Assembly (NCBI GenBank): GCA_965263455.1
Contig: CBDHHN010000002.1
Span: 682,001-746,000 of the forward strand
Length of the DNA: 64,000 nt
From: CADEDH01 sp965263455
Lineage (GTDB): Bacteria; Actinomycetota; Acidimicrobiia; Acidimicrobiales; SZUA-35
Direction: 5' to 3'
The notes under the pieces: model-generated
The model's input: only the letters and a program-made list of their open reading frames with translations
What the model was told of the DNA's origin: nothing
Databases searched by the model: none
Program-made: the position numbers and the translations under genes
Shown: positions 35,716-44,125 of the stretch, one piece after another
Layout: each line of letters begins with the position of its first letter
How positions within the stretch are numbered: the stretch's first letter is position 1

Positions 35716-36711
35716 ATGACCCGCAACCTCGCCCGCCACCTCCCGCCCCTGCCCCACCGTGTCCCACGCCCGGGCTCCACGGTCGTTCTGGCCGGTGGTG
35801 CTCTCGTGCTCCTCGCCGTCCTGGTGCTGGCCGGCGAGGTACCGGCCGGAGCCGTCGACGGTGACGACGAGACCGGGGTGGTCGGTCTTTCCGTCTTCTC
35901 GGCCGTGATCCTGGGCCTGGTGGAGGGCCTGACCGAGTATCTCCCGGTGAGTTCGACCGGCCACCTGCTGGTGACGAACGAGATCCTGGGCCTCGGTGGC
36001 ACCGAGGAGACCGACACCGCCCTCGACGCCTACGCCATCTGCATACAGGCCGGCGCCATCCTGGCCGTCCTGGTCCTGTACCAGGAGCGGATCCGTCAGC
36101 TCATTGACGGCCTCCTCGGCCGTAGCGAGGACGGGCGCCGCATCCTGCTGGCCGTCATCGCCGCCTTCGTCCCCACCGCCATCATCGGCCTCACCCTGGG
36201 CGGCGTCGTCCGAGACAACCTGTTCGGGGTGGTGCCGATCGGCATCGCCTGGCTCGTCGGCGGCATCGGCGTGCTGGTCCTGACCCGGACCGGGGTCCTG
36301 CGCCGGGCCGGCCAGGAGCTGTACGAGATCACGTGGCAGCAGGCCGGGATCATCGGTCTGTGCCAGGCCATCGCCCTGTGGCCCGGGGTCAGCCGCAGCC
36401 TCATCACCATCGTGGCCGCCGTCCTGGTCGGGCTCACCCTCCGGGCCGCGGTCGAGTTCAGTTTCCTGCTGGGCCTCGTCACCCTGACCGCGGCGACGGG
36501 CCTGACCACCCTGACCGACGGAAGCCTCCTGCTCGAGGAGTTCGGGATCGTCACCCCGATCATCGGCCTGGTGGTCGCCTTCGTGGCCGCTGTGGCCTCG
36601 GTGCGCTGGATGGTTTCGTGGCTCGAACGCCGCAGCTTCGACGTCTTCGGCTACTACCGGATCGTCATCGGGATCGCCGCCCTGGTGGCGGTGGGAGCGG
36701 GCTGGCTGTAG
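35716..36711 (+). CDS. uppP: undecaprenyl-diphosphatase UppP (BacA)
   Basis: A 331-residue membrane phosphatase that recycles the undecaprenyl carrier for cell-wall synthesis and affects bacitracin tolerance. Both signatures are present: GLVEGLTEYLPVSSTGHLLV and LWPGVSRSLITIVAA. There are about eight family helices plus an extra N-terminal hydrophobic segment (TVVLAGGALVLLAVLVLAG) before the normal start region, which may be a cleaved or additional helix. The ATG at 35716 precedes that segment; earlier in-frame codons add a non-conserved stretch. Confidence 0.92.
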   Translation: MTRNLARHLPPLPHRVPRPGSTVVLAGGALVLLAVLVLAGEVPAGAVDGDDETGVVGLSVFSAVILGLVEGLTEYLPVSSTGHLLVTNEILGLGGTEETDTALDAYAICIQAGAILAVLVLYQERIRQLIDGLLGRSEDGRRILLAVIAAFVPTAIIGLTLGGVVRDNLFGVVPIGIAWLVGGIGVLVLTRTGVLRRAGQELYEITWQQAGIIGLCQAIALWPGVSRSLITIVAAVLVGLTLRAAVEFSFLLGLVTLTAATGLTTLTDGSLLLEEFGIVTPIIGLVVAFVAAVASVRWMVSWLERRSFDVFGYYRIVIGIAALVAVGAGWL

Positions 36712-36751
36712 GGCCGCCACCGGGGTCGACCCGATGGCCGCCACCGACGTC

Positions 36752-36773
36752 GACCCGGGACCCGGTCCGGGTC
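36752..36773. terminator. hairpin between converging uppP and FHA-ABC genes
   Basis: GACCCGG (36752-36758) and CCGGGTC (36767-36773) form a seven-base-pair GC stem with an eight-base loop that itself can pair. It sits between the two converging stops, and a copy of GGCCGCCACCG is repeated just upstream. There is no T-run, as is common in GC-rich actinobacteria. Confidence 0.45.
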
Positions 36774-39480
36774 AGCCCCGGCTGAGGGGGCGGGTCAGCC
36801 CCCATCTGGTCGTCAGCCCGGCGACGAGCAACAGCACCAGTGACCAGGCCCACACCATCGACAGGTTCAGCGCCTGGGTCGCCGTCGTCCGCTCCCAGCG
36901 CTGGTTGGTGCAGGCGTCGATGGCGGCCGCCTGCGGACCCCCGCAACCGGATGCCCGCTGCAGGTCGATGGTGGCCGCCGCCGCCGACCCGCCCCACTGG
37001 ATGGGGTTCAGGTAGGTGACCTGCTCGATGCCGGCCCGACCGGAGGTGGCCACGAACAGGCCGCTCAGGATCAGCAGCGGGATCATGACCAGGGGAAGCA
37101 TGGTCAGGGCCCGGGGAGTGTCGCTGGCGGTGGCCGAGATGGTGAGCCCGACGCCGACCGCGGCCACGCCGATACCGGCCAGGGCCACGATCATCTCCAG
37201 ATGGCCCGACCCGATCAGCACCCCGGACCCCAGCGGGTCCTGCTGGCGGAAGGCGGCCACGAGGTGGAGGGCCACGGCCTGGAAGGCGGTGATCACGCTC
37301 AGGACCAGCCAGCGGGCCAGGACGAAGGCGGTGGCCGACACCCCGACGGCCAGTTCACGCCGGAACACGTCGCGGTCCTGGACGATCTCCCGCACGCTGT
37401 TGAACCCGCCGAGCAGGGTCATGGCCAGGAGGGTGGCCAACACGTACTGACGGGCCCCGGTGCCCGGAATCGGGGAGAAGGCGGTCGGTTCGAGGATGAG
37501 GGCGAAGAGCAGGCCGAGCAGTGGCGCCTGGAGCACCATCAGGGCCAGGCGACGGCGGTCGCCGACCAGGGCCCGGATGTAGCGGACGACCATGACCCGG
37601 AAGTCGTGGGTGAACGAGCGCTTGGGTAGCGGGGTCGACGGGGCCGAGGCCGAGGGTGGGGCCTGGGCCCCGAACTTCAGATAGGAGGTCGTCTTGGCGA
37701 ACTCGAGCTCCCACTCGGCCTGCTGGCGGGTCGACAGCAGGTTGAAGACGCTGGCCAGATCGGGGCAGCGGAAGTGGGCCGACACCTTGGCCGGAGGGCC
37801 GATGAAGGCCAGGCGACCGCCGGGGGCCAGGACCAGGACGAGATCGCACAGCTCGACGCTCTGGACACTGTGGGTGACCACGATCGAGGTGGTTCCCTTG
37901 TCGGCCAGCCGTCGGAGGTTGGCCATGAGCTCGCGCTCCATGCCGGGGTCGAGCCCCGACGTCGGCTCATCCAGGATCAGGGCCTGGGGCTCGCCCACCA
38001 GTTCGTAGCCGACGCTGACCCGTTTGCGTTGCCCGCCCGACAGCGCCTGGACCCGGGTGTCGAGCCGTTCGGTCAGGCCCAGCTCGGCCGCCACCGATTC
38101 GACGTTGGCCGCGATCTCGGACGTCGAGGCATCGGCCGTGAGCCGGAGGCGGGCCGCCGCCATCAGGGCGTGCCGGACGGTCAGGGTCAGGTGGACCGGG
38201 TCGTCCTGGGGGACGAAGCCGATCCGGCGACCCAGGCCCTCGTCGGAGGCGTACAGGTCCCGGCCGCCGAGCAGCACCCGACCGGTATCGGCCGGCCGGC
38301 GACCGGTCAGGGCGTTGAGCAACGTGCTCTTGCCGCTGCCCGAGGGGCCGATCACGGCCGTCATCGAGCCGGCGGGCAGGGTGAAACTGACGTCGTTGAG
38401 GATGGTGAGGCCACCACCGACGGTGACCGTCAGCGACTCGGCCTGCAGGGGAAGGCCATCGGCGATGTGCTGCTGCAGTCGGCCCCCGGCGAGGACGAAC
38501 TGGGCCTTGCCCATCTCGATGAGGTCGCCCTCGGTGACCGTGGCGTCATTGACCCGTCGGCCGTTGACGAACGTCCCGTTGTCGCTGCCCAGATCGTAGA
38601 TGTGGCCGTTGCCGCCCTGGACCACGAGTCGGGCGTGGTGGCGGGAGACCAGCGGATCGGCGATGGTCACGTCGCAGTCGGTGGCCCGCCCGATCAGCAG
38701 CTCACTGGTCGAGACATCGATGACCTGGCTCAGGCGACCGATGTTCTCGGTCATCGAAGCGTCGTTGAGGGCGGGCTGCGGCGGTGAGGCCACAGCGGCC
38801 CTGACCGGCCCGGAACTGGCGGCACCGACGGGGCCCGGCCCGGACCCGTCGGCGGCGGCAGCCCCGGGAGGGCTGTACTGGGGCGGGGTGTAGGACGACG
38901 TCGGGCCCGATGGGGGTGGCGGTGACGCCCCGGCCTGGACGCCGGGTCCTGCATGGTTGGCTCCGGCCTGGGCCAGGGCACCGACGCCGCCGGCACCCGA
39001 GGCGCCGCTGCCGAACCCGCCCGCTCCCCCGCCTCCGGGACCGGGACCGGGGCCGGGGGCCGCTCCCGGACCGGGGCCTCGGACCTGGGTCGGAACCGCT
39101 CCCTGGGGCGAGGCCGCCGCACCGGGGCCGGGCTGGCCTCCGGCCGGGGGCTCGACGTCGAACACCAGGCAGGGCGAGCTGTCCGGCGGGCCGAGCCAGA
39201 CCTGGGTCCGCCCCGGCGGCAGAGCGACCTGGTCGCGGCGGCCCACACCATCGTGCAGGCCGTTGGTCGACCCGAGGTCGCGGATCGACCAACCTGAGGC
39301 TTCGTGGTGGAGCATGGCGTGCCGCCGGGACACCTGGGCGTGGTCGACCGTGATCGACTCGGTCTGCTCCCGCCCGATGGTGTGTCCATGGAGGCCGTAG
39401 TAGGCGATGCCGTCGACCCAGACGATGATCGACTGGGCCGGGGCCGAGTTGGGGTCTTGGTAGGAGCTGCTGATCGACAT
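36772..39480 (-). CDS. double-FHA ABC transporter (Rv1747-like)
   Basis: A 902-residue single-chain ABC half-transporter. FHA domain 1 (about 15-105: HTIGREQ, QVSRRHAMLHH, LGSTNGLHDG), a Pro/Gly/Ala-rich linker, FHA domain 2 (LLIGRATDCDVTIADPLVSRHHARL, LGSDNGTFVNG), an ABCG-like ATPase (Walker A GPSGSGKSTLLNALTG; signature ALSGGQRKRVSVG; Walker B LILDEPTSGLDPG) and six C-terminal membrane helices. FHA domains bind phosphothreonine, so a Ser/Thr kinase should control transport, as for M. tuberculosis Rv1747 and PknF. No kinase gene is in the window. In Rv1747 the exported material is thought to be cell-wall lipid. It starts with ATG four bases after the SCO6745-family gene. Confidence 0.92.
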   Translation of the reverse strand: MSISSSYQDPNSAPAQSIIVWVDGIAYYGLHGHTIGREQTESITVDHAQVSRRHAMLHHEASGWSIRDLGSTNGLHDGVGRRDQVALPPGRTQVWLGPPDSSPCLVFDVEPPAGGQPGPGAAASPQGAVPTQVRGPGPGAAPGPGPGPGGGGAGGFGSGASGAGGVGALAQAGANHAGPGVQAGASPPPPSGPTSSYTPPQYSPPGAAAADGSGPGPVGAASSGPVRAAVASPPQPALNDASMTENIGRLSQVIDVSTSELLIGRATDCDVTIADPLVSRHHARLVVQGGNGHIYDLGSDNGTFVNGRRVNDATVTEGDLIEMGKAQFVLAGGRLQQHIADGLPLQAESLTVTVGGGLTILNDVSFTLPAGSMTAVIGPSGSGKSTLLNALTGRRPADTGRVLLGGRDLYASDEGLGRRIGFVPQDDPVHLTLTVRHALMAAARLRLTADASTSEIAANVESVAAELGLTERLDTRVQALSGGQRKRVSVGYELVGEPQALILDEPTSGLDPGMERELMANLRRLADKGTTSIVVTHSVQSVELCDLVLVLAPGGRLAFIGPPAKVSAHFRCPDLASVFNLLSTRQQAEWELEFAKTTSYLKFGAQAPPSASAPSTPLPKRSFTHDFRVMVVRYIRALVGDRRRLALMVLQAPLLGLLFALILEPTAFSPIPGTGARQYVLATLLAMTLLGGFNSVREIVQDRDVFRRELAVGVSATAFVLARWLVLSVITAFQAVALHLVAAFRQQDPLGSGVLIGSGHLEMIVALAGIGVAAVGVGLTISATASDTPRALTMLPLVMIPLLILSGLFVATSGRAGIEQVTYLNPIQWGGSAAAATIDLQRASGCGGPQAAAIDACTNQRWERTTATQALNLSMVWAWSLVLLLVAGLTTRWGLTRPLSRG

Positions 39481-39484
39481 GAGG

Positions 39485-40372
39485 CTAGTTGTTGTCGTCC
39501 GACTTCATGAGGTGTTCGGGGGGCCAACGGCCGGAGACCTCGCCGGAGGTCTTCAGGTGTTCTACCAGGGGGTCGAGGGCGGCGAGCAGGTCGCCGAGAT
39601 CGGGGCCGAGGGTCTCGACCGGGCCCGCCGACAGGCGATCGGTGTGACGCTCGATGTCGGACCGGGCCTCCGAGCCGGCATCGGTCAGGCTCCCGTCGGG
39701 ACGGGCCCAACCACGTGCCACCAGCCCCTCGACGGCGACGGCCCACTCGTCCTCGGTCCAGCCCCGGATGGCGAGGATGGTCGGCCGGTTGCCGTGGCCC
39801 CGGCCCGCCATCAGGACGTGGCTGGCGACGGGATCGACGTCGGCCGCGGCGAGGGCCAGGTTGTGGCTGTCGCCCCGGTACTCCCGGAGCAGTGTGCACC
39901 CGTGCCACAGGGCCAGGGCGTCGTCGTCGGGCCAGGGCAGGGCGGCATAGGCGGCGAACAGGGGGCGGGCCCCGATCCGACAGCCGTCGACGGCGCGGCG
40001 GATCAGGGCCGCCCCGGCGGCCAGGGCCTCGCCGTGGTGGGCGCGGTCGAAGACACGGCCGAGGGCCTGATCGACCAACCCGAGTCGGAGGTCGACGGCG
40101 GCGGCCGGCGCAAGGATCTCCCACACCCCGGGCACGGCCCGTTCGACCATCCGGGGGGCGAAGTTGTAGAAGACCGAGGTCACGACCTCGGCCCCCACCG
40201 GCCCCAGGGGGGCCGGCCGGTACCCGAAGTAGGCGTGCCACCAGCCCCGGTAGCCGTGGCCGGAAAGGTCCGCCAGCTCCCGTGAGTAGTAGGTGACGGC
40301 GTGGAAAGGCTCCACCAGGCGGGCCAGAGCCCGCGTCTCGCCGTCGGTTCCATCGGTCACGACCTCACCCAT
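39485..40372 (-). CDS. SCO6745-family helix-turn-helix-like protein
   Basis: A 295-residue protein matching the actinobacterial SCO6745/SalK-like family: ALARLVEPFHAVTYYS, HAYFGYRPAPLGPVGAEVVTSVFYNFAPRMVERAVPGVW, LPWPDDDALALWHGCTLLREYRGDSH and a C-terminal winged-helix-like part (EDEWAVAVEGLVARGWARPDGSLTDAG). Function is not established. It is four bases upstream of the FHA-ABC transporter gene, so the two are almost certainly co-expressed and could be functionally linked. The ATG is at 40370-40372. Confidence 0.75.
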   Translation of the reverse strand: MGEVVTDGTDGETRALARLVEPFHAVTYYSRELADLSGHGYRGWWHAYFGYRPAPLGPVGAEVVTSVFYNFAPRMVERAVPGVWEILAPAAAVDLRLGLVDQALGRVFDRAHHGEALAAGAALIRRAVDGCRIGARPLFAAYAALPWPDDDALALWHGCTLLREYRGDSHNLALAAADVDPVASHVLMAGRGHGNRPTILAIRGWTEDEWAVAVEGLVARGWARPDGSLTDAGSEARSDIERHTDRLSAGPVETLGPDLGDLLAALDPLVEHLKTSGEVSGRWPPEHLMKSDDNN

Positions 40373-40461
40373 GGCCTTGCATCATGGCCCACCGGCCGGG
40401 GCCGCGCCATCGCCGGGACCAGGCTCCGACGATGGTCGATGCCGACCTCGGCCACCTGGGG

Positions 40462-42018
40462 TCAGGGGGCGGCGGCCTCGGGGCTCTCCCCGGGGTCCGG
40501 CGCCGGGGAGGAGGTGTCGACGCTGGTCGGCGGCGTCTCGGTCGTGGTCGTCGTAGGGTCGGTCGTGGAGGTGGAACTCGACGACGAGGTCGAGGTGCCC
40601 GGGTCGTCGGTGCTCGACGTGGTCGCGACGGTTGGCGTGGTCGACGTGGCCTCGGTCGTGGAGGTCGTGGAGGGCTCGGTCGACGAGCTGGGCGCAGTGG
40701 TCGACGTCGTCGTGACGGCCGCCGTGGGGGTGGTGGCCGGACGTCGGGCGGCCGTGGTGGTCGTGGTCGAGGTGGTGGTCTCCCCCACGCCGGGCAGGGT
40801 GGGGGTCACGACCGTGACCGTCGACTGCGGGCCGGCCGGGTCGGTGGGAGCGGCCTCCTGGGCCGGCGCGATCTCGGTCGGGGCCTGGGTGCCGTCGAGA
40901 CCGACGCCGGTGGCCTCGTTCTGCACGCCGTCCGGGCCGGAGAGCACCCCGGTGAGACCGACGGCGGCCACGGCCAGGACGGCGGCCGCCCCCATCAGCA
41001 ACTTGGCCGGCGTGGGGCGGGCCAGGCGGGCCAGGTACTCGCCGAGACCGGCGCCGTAGGAGGGCCGCTCGTAGTCGTAGGCGTAGCCGTACTCCGGGTC
41101 GGCCTCGGTCGAGGCCAGGAGCCCACCGGGAACCGGACCCCGGGACCGGGTCGGCTCGGAGTCGAAGCCTCCGGGGCCGAAGCCCGGACGGGAACCGCCC
41201 GACTCCGGTCGGCCCAGGGGCCCGGGCCGTCCATCGGCCTGGGCTCGACCCGACGAGTCGAGGGCGAAGGCGGGAGGCAGGCTGTCGGGGCCAGGCCGGG
41301 ACGGCGGCTGGAGACCGAGGCCGCCGGGTCCGCCGCCGGCCGGGTCGGGGCGACCGGCGGGCGCCGACGCCACCTCGGAGGGCTCCGGCGCCAAGGCGGG
41401 CGGCAGACCATCGGTCCCGGGCCGCAGTGGCGCGGGACCGGTGGAGGGGATGGCCTGGGTCGGCTCACCGACGGGCCGGGACCGTCGACTGCGGCCGGGA
41501 GCCCAGCGTTCACCGGGATCGGTGGGCCCTCGTTCACCGCTCGGTGCCGGTCGGCCGGGTTGGGGGGCCGAGCCGGGCGGCGGGCTGCTGAGGGCAAGGC
41601 CGCCGGGGACGGGACCGCCGACACCGGGTCGGTCGTCACGTACGGTCGGCGGATCGGGCCAGGCGTCGACGGGGGCCAGGTCGCCCGGGGTCGGGGTCGA
41701 CGACAGGGTGGCGGCCGAGGCCGGGTCGGGCTCCGGGAAGAACGACGCCGCGGCGGGGCCCGCGGCCAGGGTCGTGGTCGAACTCGGGGAAGAACTCGGG
41801 GAGGAACTCGGGGAGGAACTCGGTGTCGGCCCGAAGTAGTCGCTCAGCTCGGCGCTGGCCCTGGGGGCCCGGACCCCGCGGACGGATCGGGCATCGGCGA
41901 AGAACTCGGCCACCGGGTTGCCCAACCGGCCCAGATCGTCGGGGGCGGCCCCCATCATCAGGGCCTCCAGCTCCTCGTCGTCGAGGGCCCAGCGGGTTGC
42001 GTCATAGCCTTCGGTCAC
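40462..42018 (-). CDS. probable anti-sigma factor, long disordered single-pass membrane protein
   Basis: A 518-residue protein. Its GTG overlaps the sigma-factor stop by four bases (GTGA), the usual place of an anti-sigma gene. The first 60 residues (MTEGYDATRWALDDEELEAL...AEFFADAR) could form the sigma-binding part; residues about 65-340 are Pro/Gly/Ser-rich; one membrane helix (LLMGAAAVLAVAAVGLTGVL) follows; the outside part is extremely Thr/Ser-rich and lacks a folded domain. No zinc-binding HxxxCxxC motif is seen, so it is not a classical ZAS anti-sigma. The outside tail may span or be glycosylated within the wall. The role is inferred from context only. Confidence 0.65.
   Translation of the reverse strand: MTEGYDATRWALDDEELEALMMGAAPDDLGRLGNPVAEFFADARSVRGVRAPRASAELSDYFGPTPSSSPSSSPSSSPSSTTTLAAGPAAASFFPEPDPASAATLSSTPTPGDLAPVDAWPDPPTVRDDRPGVGGPVPGGLALSSPPPGSAPQPGRPAPSGERGPTDPGERWAPGRSRRSRPVGEPTQAIPSTGPAPLRPGTDGLPPALAPEPSEVASAPAGRPDPAGGGPGGLGLQPPSRPGPDSLPPAFALDSSGRAQADGRPGPLGRPESGGSRPGFGPGGFDSEPTRSRGPVPGGLLASTEADPEYGYAYDYERPSYGAGLGEYLARLARPTPAKLLMGAAAVLAVAAVGLTGVLSGPDGVQNEATGVGLDGTQAPTEIAPAQEAAPTDPAGPQSTVTVVTPTLPGVGETTTSTTTTTAARRPATTPTAAVTTTSTTAPSSSTEPSTTSTTEATSTTPTVATTSSTDDPGTSTSSSSSTSTTDPTTTTTETPPTSVDTSSPAPDPGESPEAAAP
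41780..41827 (-). repeat. 12-bp tandem repeat encoding SSPS units
   Basis: Almost four copies of GAACTCGGGGAG (plus-strand view) encode SSSPSSSPSSSPSS in the cytoplasmic disordered region of the putative anti-sigma factor. Such repeats are prone to copy-number change. Confidence 0.75.
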
Positions 42019-42605
42019 GGGGTCACCACCTCGGCCAGGACCTCGGTCTGGAGCCGCCGCAGCCCGCGACGCTGCAGGGCCTTGACCGCGGTCAGGGGTT
42101 TGTCGACGATGAGCGACACCTGCTGGAGGCTCAGGTCACCCACCATTCGGAGCAGCACCACGTCTCGCTGGTCATCGCTGAGCGAGGCCAGGAGTCGAGT
42201 CACCCGCTGCATGCTCAGAAGATCGAGGGCCTCGACCTCGGCGTCGGCGGCGTAGCGCTCGGGCACGTCGTCCGACACGACCTCGGGCCGCCGGTCCCCC
42301 GCCCGGTGGGCGTCGATCAGGAGGTTCCGGGTGATGGCGAAGACCCAGGCCCGAAAGGCGTCGCGGCGCCCCTCGAACCGCTCCAGCCGCTGGAAGGCGC
42401 GAAGGAAGGCCTCATTGGTGATGACCTCCGGGTCGTCGGCCTGTCGAGCCACGGCGAATCGGTTGATCTCGGGCGCAAGCCAGCGATAGAGCTGCTCGAA
42501 GGCCCGACCGTCCCCCGCCTTGGCCGCGGCCATGGCTCCCGAGAAGGCCTGCTCGCTCATGACCCCGGTCGCGGGACGTCGGCTCTCGAATGCTCCTGCT
42601 GTCAT
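42015..42605 (-). CDS. ECF-type sigma factor
   Basis: A 196-residue sigma-70 family protein. Region 2: FEQLYRWLAPEINRFAVARQADDPEVITNEAFLRAFQRLERFEGRRDAFRAWVFAITRNLLID. Region 4: LASLSDDQRDVVLLRMVGDLSLQQVSLIVDKPLTAVKALQRRGLRRL. It is coupled to the putative anti-sigma downstream. The ATG at 42605 is used; ATG at 42560 is also possible, and a TTG/GTG further up would include the inverted repeat. A perfect seven-base inverted repeat lies 18 bases upstream, suggesting regulation of its transcription or translation. Confidence 0.87.
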   Translation of the reverse strand: MTAGAFESRRPATGVMSEQAFSGAMAAAKAGDGRAFEQLYRWLAPEINRFAVARQADDPEVITNEAFLRAFQRLERFEGRRDAFRAWVFAITRNLLIDAHRAGDRRPEVVSDDVPERYAADAEVEALDLLSMQRVTRLLASLSDDQRDVVLLRMVGDLSLQQVSLIVDKPLTAVKALQRRGLRRLQTEVLAEVVTP

Positions 42606-42622
42606 CACCACCGCCGTCTGGC

Positions 42623-42641
42623 ACACCGTCATCAACGGTGT
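42623..42641. promoter_or_regulatory. inverted repeat upstream of the ECF sigma gene
   Basis: ACACCGT (42623-42629) and ACGGTGT (42635-42641) with a five-base spacer. On the minus strand it overlaps a TACACC -10 candidate. It could be a repressor operator or a hairpin in the mRNA leader. Confidence 0.5.
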
Positions 42642-42984
42642 AAACGAACCGCAACGCAGGGAGGATACCCCGTCGACGACATTCAGGGCGATGGATGATC
42701 AGCTCGAGGTGGTACCAGCGCCTGAGCCGATGGGCCCATCGTCGGCACCGATGACTCACCCAGGATCCGGTGCTCCTGGGCCCGGGTCGGCCGGGCGGGC
42801 GCGTTGCCCGGCGAGCCGGTTCGCCACCAGGGCCAGGTTTCGACTGGCGGTGGGGCGCGGCCGACGTCATCGTGGACGACGGCCCCGGCGGTGCCGACGC
42901 CGACCGGAGCGGGACGACACCGGTGGCCGTTCACCCCCATTGATCAGGATGTTGGGGCTCGACGACGAAAGGGTGGAGCGGACG
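42642..42984. other. intergenic region, 343 bases, divergent promoters
   Basis: Lies between the ECF sigma gene (minus) and the epimerase gene (plus). No convincing coding sequence: short open frames here have arginine/proline-rich shadows. It should carry both promoters; I could not pick out a clear -35/-10 pair for the epimerase gene. Confidence 0.5.
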
Positions 42985-44025
42985 ATGCGGGTGCTGATGA
43001 CGGGAGCGGCCGGCATGTTGGGGCGCAAGCTCACCGACCGGCTGCTGACCGAGGGCCGGGTCGGCGACGACGACGTGACCGAACTCGAACTGGTGGATGT
43101 GGTCGGCCCGGCCGCCGGGCCGGAAGGCCACGGGGCCCAGCGCCACGCAGCGGAGGGCCCCGGACCGGGGGGTGACAGGTCGGGCCCGTCGGTGCGGTGG
43201 ACGGTCGGCGACCTGGGCCAGCCGGACCTGGCGTCGGCCGTCGCGGCCCGGGCCCCCGACGTGGTGTTCCACCTCGCCGGTGTCGTCTCGGGGGAGGCCG
43301 AGGCCGATCTGGCCAAGGGCTATCGGGTCAACCTGGACGGGACCCGGGCCCTGTTCGACGCCCTGGCCGCCGGTCCGGGACGGCCGAGGGTGGTGTTCAC
43401 CTCGTCCATCGCCGTGTTCGGCGCCCCCTTCCCGCCCGTCATCCCCGACGACTTCCACCTCACCCCGCTGACCTCCTACGGGGCCCAGAAGGCCATGGGC
43501 GAACAGCTGCTGGCCGACTACTCCCGCCGGGGCCTGATCGACGGCGTCGGCATCCGGCTTCCCACCATCACGGTGCGGCCGGGCCGGCCCAACGCCGCCG
43601 CCTCGGGCTTCTTCTCCTCCATCATCCGCGAGCCCCTGGTTGGCCGGCCGGCCGAGCTGCCGGTACCGGAGTCGGTCCGTCATCCTCACGCCAGCCCCCG
43701 GTCGGCCGTGGCCAACCTGGTCCATGCGGCCGTGGTCGACGGCGATGCGCTGGGTCCCCGCCGGAACCTGACCATGCCGTCGCTGTCGGTCACCGTCGGC
43801 CAGCAACTCGAGGCCCTGGCCGCCGTCGGTGGGGCCGAGGCCCGGTCGCTGGTCCGCTCATCCGAGGACCCGGCGGTGGCCGCCATCGTCGCCGGTTGGC
43901 CCTTGGCCTTCGCCGCCGATCGGGCCCGCGACCTGGGTTTCGTGTGCGAGGACGACTACGAGGCGATCGTCCGGGTCCACCTGGCCGACGACCCACCCCA
44001 CGCCCCCTCCCACGCATCGCCCTGA
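42985..44025 (+). CDS. NAD-dependent epimerase/dehydratase, DenD-like
   Basis: A 346-residue extended SDR. The Rossmann motif is LMTGAAGMLGRKL, the VFHLAGVVSGEAEADLAKGYRVNLDGT block follows, and the catalytic YxxxK is in SYGAQKAMGEQLL. The GVGIRLPTITVRPGRPNAAASGFFSSIIREPLVG segment is characteristic of D-erythronate dehydrogenase (DenD) and close relatives that oxidise C4 sugar acids. The insertion PAAGPEGHGAQRHAAEGPG near residue 45 is unusual. No other erythronate genes are near, so substrate is uncertain. ATG at 42985; an upstream ATG at 42949 would add 12 residues. Confidence 0.8.
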   Translation: MRVLMTGAAGMLGRKLTDRLLTEGRVGDDDVTELELVDVVGPAAGPEGHGAQRHAAEGPGPGGDRSGPSVRWTVGDLGQPDLASAVAARAPDVVFHLAGVVSGEAEADLAKGYRVNLDGTRALFDALAAGPGRPRVVFTSSIAVFGAPFPPVIPDDFHLTPLTSYGAQKAMGEQLLADYSRRGLIDGVGIRLPTITVRPGRPNAAASGFFSSIIREPLVGRPAELPVPESVRHPHASPRSAVANLVHAAVVDGDALGPRRNLTMPSLSVTVGQQLEALAAVGGAEARSLVRSSEDPAVAAIVAGWPLAFAADRARDLGFVCEDDYEAIVRVHLADDPPHAPSHASP

Positions 44026-44072
44026 GCCCGCCCCCCGATTCGGGCGGTATCTGACATCTTCTTCATCAGTCC

Positions 44073-44102
44073 TTGACATGTCCTTTCGTACGGTGCCGAT
44101 AG
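44073..44102 (+). promoter_or_regulatory. promoter of the acidic secreted protein gene
   Basis: A perfect -35 hexamer TTGACA at 44073-44078. The -10 is not clear; CCGATA (44096-44101) is at the right distance (17 bases) but is a poor match. AAAGGAG at 44110-44116 is the ribosome-binding site. Confidence 0.4.
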
Positions 44103-44125
44103 GTCCCCGAAAGGAGCATCCAACC

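Noticed and set aside
41780..41827. 12-bp tandem repeats as a possible CRISPR or iteron array
   Set aside because: They are in frame in a coding region and encode Ser/Pro units, with no unique spacers.
42683..42940. 85-codon frame in the gap between sigma and epimerase genes
   Set aside because: Pro/Arg/Ala-rich with no ribosome-binding site or homology; the region is better read as regulatory.
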